A stretch of 64,000 nt of DNA from CAYNWT01 sp964450955 (GTDB lineage: Bacteria; Planctomycetota; Planctomycetia; Planctomycetales; Planctomycetaceae), in contig CAYVFI010000017.1 in assembly GCA_964450955.1 (NCBI GenBank), forward strand, positions 68,863 through 132,862. The letters run 5' to 3'. The position numbers and the translations under genes are program-made. Below the pieces are notes generated by a model. It made no database searches, had not been told where the DNA came from, and saw only the letters and a list, made by a program, of their open reading frames with translations. How positions within the stretch are numbered: the first letter of the stretch is position 1; every line of letters begins with the position of its first letter. This document shows positions 60,412 through 64,000 of this stretch, in pieces.

Positions 60412-60467
60412 CGTAGTGGACGAGGCTACGAGTCCCAAACGTAGTGGATGAGGCTACGAGTCCCAAA
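60412..60467. repeat. 28-bp tandem repeat, two copies
   Basis: Two adjacent copies (60412-60439 and 60440-60467) beginning CGTAGTGGA and ending CTACGAGTCCCAAA differ at one base (C/T). Within each, CGTAG and CTACG form a small inverted repeat. It lies between convergent DUF547 and phosphatase genes. Confidence 0.93.
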
Positions 60468-60523
60468 CATTCTGCCCGGTTGGGGAACTTAAACGTGGTC
60501 CGGCAACCCGGATCCAACGTCGC

Positions 60524-61600
60524 CTAGCGATAGACCAGTGAAGTTGGTGGGACAGCGGCCGGTGGTGTCTCAACGACCGGTTCGATTGGTTCAACAACAG
60601 TCACTGCAACTGGCGACGCGACGGGTGGGGTCTTTTTCTTGCGCGACTTTTTTCGGCGTTCGCGGCGGTAGACCAGGACCGTGAGGTCATCTGGCTTCCC
60701 CGGCAGGTTTTCGCGTTCGCTTAATCCCTCGATTGCCAGATGCATGCGTTCTCGAGTTGCTGCAATCATTTGCTGTGTTCGTTCAGACAGCGGACTGCGG
60801 CGAGTGTAGTCCGCGATTTCCAATGAACTTAGGTTGTCGCACAAGCCGTCCGACGCAACAACGATGGTGTCCTGCTGAGCCAGCTTTCTGCGCGGTCCGA
60901 TGGAGATCCGCATGTCTCGATCGCCAACGGCATTGGAAATGATGTTGCGTTCGGGGTGCAGCATCGCATCCTCTTCGCTGATTACGCCCGCTTCGACCGC
61001 GTAGCTGACGGGTGCGTGTGACAACGCCGACCATTTTATGTCACCGCGGCTGGAGATCTGCAGGATGATGGAATCGCCCACGTGGTACGGTCGCATGTAA
61101 CCGTCTGAAACCTCGACGGCAGCCAGCGTCGTTGCAGAACCTCCGCAGTATTTCATGATGTTTTGGTTCGCGCGTTCGATTCCGTCCAGGATGAAGGTTC
61201 GGAGATCGTCACCCTGTTGGGCTGCACTTAGCGACTTCCCCATGGCTCGAACAGCGGACGCGGAGGCCTTGTGGCCGGCTTTCATACCACCCACCCCGTC
61301 GGCGACAACCAGAACAGCGGTTCCATCCCACAGAGGAAAAACAGCGGCCGCATCTTCGTTTGGGGTGTCTTTGGCCGGGCTGGGCCGCGAGAAGGCGAGA
61401 GCGGTCCCGCCAGCACATGGAATAGCTTCCGCTTCATCCATGACTGCCTTCAGCAGCAGCCGTGGCCGCTGCGGTCTTCGGTCCTTGTCCGTGTCAGGCA
61501 TCCGTTGCTCTATGCGACCAATGCGTGATCGCCCCGTTGACCCTCCGGAATTAGAGCAGATTGCGGGAGATGATGGCAAATCGGCGTCTAGTAGAGCCAT
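60524..61600 (-). CDS. PP2C-family protein serine/threonine phosphatase
   Basis: 358 residues from ATG 61600 with GAGGAG upstream. The PP2C domain (about 60-310) shows the metal sites NEDA, VVADGVGGMKAGHKAS, VASDGLCDNLSS and GKPDDLTVLVYRR. A basic stretch and a Pro/Val-rich tail of about 40 residues follow; no membrane helix is evident. It should reverse phosphorylation by the kinase encoded 37 bp upstream, a standard Stk/Stp arrangement. Confidence 0.93.
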   Translation of the reverse strand: MALLDADLPSSPAICSNSGGSTGRSRIGRIEQRMPDTDKDRRPQRPRLLLKAVMDEAEAIPCAGGTALAFSRPSPAKDTPNEDAAAVFPLWDGTAVLVVADGVGGMKAGHKASASAVRAMGKSLSAAQQGDDLRTFILDGIERANQNIMKYCGGSATTLAAVEVSDGYMRPYHVGDSIILQISSRGDIKWSALSHAPVSYAVEAGVISEEDAMLHPERNIISNAVGDRDMRISIGPRRKLAQQDTIVVASDGLCDNLSSLEIADYTRRSPLSERTQQMIAATRERMHLAIEGLSERENLPGKPDDLTVLVYRRERRKKSRKKKTPPVASPVAVTVVEPIEPVVETPPAAVPPTSLVYR

Positions 61601-61637
61601 CCTGTCTCCTCGCTGGGGTTACGAAAAAGTAATAGCG

Positions 61638-62465
61638 TTATGCCGCTCGTCTTTTCTTTTTGCGAACGAATTGCATTGCTCGCGGCTTCACGCGTTGGAA
61701 CGCGTTTAGCAGTTGATTGCCGTCTCTGAACCGCTTTCGAGGCGCAAGTTCAGTCGCTTTTCGAATGAGAGCCATGAGATCGGGGTGAGCCTGGCTCTTC
61801 AGTCGACGGTAAGCCGGCCCCGGCCATTCGAATGGCCATTCCGGCCACTTACCTGCCAGCATGCGGTACATCAACAGCCCACTGGAGAATACGTCTGACT
61901 TCATCGATGGTTTTCCCATCGCCTGTTCAGGAGCCATAAAGCCAACGGTGCCGGTTCCGGAACCCCTGATTGTCTTTTGCGCCACCTTGGCAATACCGAA
62001 GTCAGTTAGCCGCACGCGACCATCCGGAAACAAAATGACGTTTTCCGGCTTGATGTCGCAGTGAATGATACGACGTCGGTGAGCGTAAGCGACGGCTTCC
62101 AGAATCTGTTCAATGATGTCCAGCGACATCTCGACGCTCATCCGCTTCTTCATTCTGTCATCCAACGTGCGTTCACCCAAAGGGAACACAATGACAAAGC
62201 GTTCGTCGATAATGCTGGCATCTTTGATGGGCAGAATGTTTTGATGCTCAAGCTTCGAAGTCGTGCGAGCTTCTTTCCGGAAGTCTTCCATCACTTCATC
62301 AGTAACGAAAGGCGCGTGAGGAATCTTCAAAGCGACCCGAATACCCTGAATGGTATCCATCGCCTGGTACACTCGCGCGAAGCCGCCTTCACCCAGACGC
62401 TTCTCGATGCGGTACTTCCCTACCCGCTGCCTGACGCGCAGCGCCTTGTTTAGCTTCTCTGACAA
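61638..62465 (-). CDS. Hanks-type serine/threonine protein kinase
   Basis: 275 residues, a bare kinase domain without membrane segment. Seen are the Gly loop LGEGGFARVY, Lys in VALKIP, the catalytic loop IIHCDIKPENVIL with Cys replacing Arg of HRD, DFGIAK, and the APE variant MAPEQ. The basic tail RAMQFVRKKKRRAA ends the protein. The start is TTG 62465; no ATG or GTG is available before an upstream in-frame stop, and Shine-Dalgarno is weak. The non-RD type suggests activity without activation-loop phosphorylation. It is paired with the PP2C gene. Confidence 0.92.
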   Translation of the reverse strand: MSEKLNKALRVRQRVGKYRIEKRLGEGGFARVYQAMDTIQGIRVALKIPHAPFVTDEVMEDFRKEARTTSKLEHQNILPIKDASIIDERFVIVFPLGERTLDDRMKKRMSVEMSLDIIEQILEAVAYAHRRRIIHCDIKPENVILFPDGRVRLTDFGIAKVAQKTIRGSGTGTVGFMAPEQAMGKPSMKSDVFSSGLLMYRMLAGKWPEWPFEWPGPAYRRLKSQAHPDLMALIRKATELAPRKRFRDGNQLLNAFQRVKPRAMQFVRKKKRRAA

Positions 62466-62943
62466 AAGGGCGTCTTCCGTAACTCAGGGTGCCAATACTT
62501 GTTGCGCCCGCAACACTGTTAGATTCGGCGAAAATCGCGTAGCAGTTGAGGGCGAAGGGGTTTTGGCGTGAGCTCCAAGGCAGACTTTTCGGATTACGGA
62601 CTTTTTGAGTCCGGTTAGGAAAAGTGGTGGAACCAACCAACGCAACATACTCGCACGCACCGGCACTTTTACAAGTAGGAAAACCCACGCGCGGATCAAT
62701 TCGGCGACGATCCATGACCGTCATCCCGAGTGTCTACCCAGATTCACCGATCGTCACAATCCCAGAATCATCCAAAGTAGCGCGTGCCCGCGGGTGTGAC
62801 TGGATTCGCAGCCAGTCTTCCCTGTTCTGAATTAAACTCAACCTCAGCATGTAAGGAACCGGCGACTCATGATGTCGAACCGGTAAGCAGACACACAAAG
62901 CCAGCGTACAAAGCAGGCACACAAAGCAGATACGGAGATAACC
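62466..62943. other. 478-bp divergent intergenic region
   Basis: No gene is seen. Near 62888-62930 the motif ACACAAAGC recurs in AC-rich sequence just before the DUF547 start. Promoters of the kinase operon (minus) and DUF547 gene (plus) must lie here. Confidence 0.5.
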
Positions 62944-63855
62944 ATGAACATCAATAAACTTACCAAAACAACTCTTCTGGCCGCGTTGGTTGGGCTGGCA
63001 ATCGGTGGAACTGCTTCGGCAGGCAAGCCTGTCTACGTGGGCAAGAATGTCCCCGGCACGCAGCAAATCTCAATGGACAAGATCAACCACTCTGCATGGG
63101 ACAGGTTGATGAAGAAGTACGTCGACAAAGACGGAATGGTGAACTACCGAGCCCTCAAGGCTTCCGCATCTGAGATGCAGGTCCTGGATCAATATCTCGG
63201 AACGCTCTCGACCGCCAACCCACGTGGTCAAGCCAGCCGAGAAGCCCGGCTGGCCTTCTGGATCAATGCCTACAACGCCGTGACCGTGAAGGGCATCCTG
63301 CAGAAGTACCCCACGACCAGTATCCGTAACCACACCGCAAAAGCGATTGGATACAACATCTGGAAAGACCTTCAGCTAGTCGTCGGTGGCCGACCGATTT
63401 CTCTGGACGACATGGAACACAAGGTCCTGCGGAAGATGAACGATCCACGCATCCACTTCGCGATTGTCTGTGCGTCCATCGGTTGCCCACGCTTGCTTAA
63501 CGAAGCTTACGTGCCGCAAAAGGTCAAGCAGCAGTTGGACATCAACGCAAAAGACTTCTTCAGCCGTCCTCAGAACTTCCGCCACGCGGGGAACCAGTTC
63601 CAGATGTCGTCCATCATGGATTGGTTCAAAGGCGACTTCGGTGCCAACCAGACGGCTCAGCTAAACACGATTAGCCAATGGCTACCCACAGCAGCGGCAC
63701 AAAACGCCGCCCGCAGCGGACGTGTGAGCATCAGCTACCTTGATTACAACTGGCAGCTCAATGAACAAGCCAAAGCAATGGCCGGCAGCGGCAGCAAAGC
63801 CGGATCGGGTGCGAAAGCCGGTTCAGGAACCAAGGTTGGTGCAGGTCGCCGCTAG
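62944..63855 (+). CDS. Secreted DUF547 protein
   Basis: 303 residues with GGAG 7 bp before ATG and a signal peptide ending near GTASA. DUF547 domain: KYVDKDGMVNYRALKASASE, RLAFWINAYNAVTVKGIL, SLDDMEHKVLRKMNDPRIHF, IVCASIGCPRLLNEAYVPQKV and SYLDYNWQLN. Unlike the copy at 59368 it has no coiled-coil insertion and is soluble. The tail is a Gly/Ser/Lys repeat (GSGSKAGSGAKAGSGTKVG). Function is unknown. A strong terminator follows. Confidence 0.94.
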   Translation: MNINKLTKTTLLAALVGLAIGGTASAGKPVYVGKNVPGTQQISMDKINHSAWDRLMKKYVDKDGMVNYRALKASASEMQVLDQYLGTLSTANPRGQASREARLAFWINAYNAVTVKGILQKYPTTSIRNHTAKAIGYNIWKDLQLVVGGRPISLDDMEHKVLRKMNDPRIHFAIVCASIGCPRLLNEAYVPQKVKQQLDINAKDFFSRPQNFRHAGNQFQMSSIMDWFKGDFGANQTAQLNTISQWLPTAAAQNAARSGRVSISYLDYNWQLNEQAKAMAGSGSKAGSGAKAGSGTKVGAGRR

Positions 63856-63905
63856 TCGATTGTGGTCGGCTGCAACACGGACCGGTCGGCACCGGTACAA
63901 CGATA

Positions 63906-63944
63906 GAAAAAGCCCCTCGTTGATCACGCAACGAGGGGCTTTGT
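63906..63944. terminator. Bidirectional terminator
   Basis: A 12-bp stem AAGCCCCTCGTT / AACGAGGGGCTT with loop GATCACGC; T-tracts occur on the minus side (TTTTTCT) and weakly on the plus side (TTTGTC). It ends the DUF547 gene and probably a minus-strand gene entering from the right. Confidence 0.88.
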
Positions 63945-63972
63945 CATTTACACTCAGTCGCAGTCCTGCGGA

Positions 63973-64000
63973 CTACTCTGTCTTCGCAGCATCGTCAGTC
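63973..64000 (-). CDS. Possible C-terminal end of a minus-strand gene
   Basis: Nine codons reading TDDAAKTE and a TAG stop, followed by the terminator at 63906-63944 on that strand. The terminator's stronger T-run on the minus side supports a gene ending here. Too little is seen to name it. Confidence 0.3.

Overview
The window looks like a chromosomal segment of a planctomycete (Planctomycetota, probably Planctomycetales). This is inferred from gene content: secreted squalene-cyclase-like repeat proteins, a very large coiled-coil membrane protein, DUF547 and DUF1579 proteins, an OleA-like thiolase, FloA, NHLRC2-like thioredoxin/NHL proteins, many secreted or membrane-anchored proteins, and frequent GTG/TTG starts with patchy Shine-Dalgarno sites. 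No rRNA, tRNA, CRISPR array, phage or insertion sequence was recognised. The segment reads as core and regulatory genome rather than an island.

Layout. 1-1479 (-) is the 5' two-thirds of a sensor histidine kinase whose N-terminus matches plant and cyanobacterial ethylene receptors, including every copper/ethylene pocket residue I could check. 1713-4991 (+) is a SWIM/SNF2 helicase. 5148-17267 is a mostly minus-strand block: an acidic exported protein, guaB, rsmA, a squalene-cyclase-like protein, a 1471-residue coiled-coil protein, rdgB, a secreted SPOR-like protein and a DUF1295 membrane enzyme. 17405-21944 (+) carries an NHLRC2-like protein, a polyprenyl-phosphate sugar transferase and a SASA esterase. 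22081-27150 (-) holds an ExbB/ExbD-type motor operon and a hybrid histidine kinase. 27349-29796 (+) holds a fasciclin protein, an ECF sigma factor and an RskA-like anti-sigma factor.

29818-35488 is a divergent N-acetylmuramic acid salvage locus: serine-hydrolase/NamZ fusion, SSS symporter, MurQ etherase and BadF-type amino-sugar kinase. It is followed by a DUF1579 protein, an OleA-like synthase, FloA and RidA. At 39509-40633 (-) one reading frame is interrupted by a single in-frame UGA inside a thioredoxin-like Cys-Thr-UGA motif. A good Shine-Dalgarno, a signal peptide and a SECIS-like hairpin make it a selenoprotein candidate. 40971-45131 (-) is a giant secretin with glycine-rich insertions. 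45653-50096 (-) is a four-gene set (TlpA-like thioredoxin, di-haem peroxidase, MFS transporter, ATP-grasp-like protein).

50444-52117 (+) is an SLBB polysaccharide export lipoprotein, followed by glycogen phosphorylase and 4-alpha-glucanotransferase. 56861-59269 (+) fuses a flavoprotein module with permuted motif order to a NapH/CcoG-like membrane polyferredoxin, followed by a DUF547 protein. 60524-62465 (-) is a Ser/Thr kinase and PP2C phosphatase pair, and a second DUF547 protein closes the window.

The most notable points are the ethylene-receptor-like kinase, the UGA-interrupted thioredoxin-like gene, the MurNAc salvage locus and the permuted flavoprotein-ferredoxin fusion. All calls come from reading the sequence and from family knowledge. 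No database search was run.
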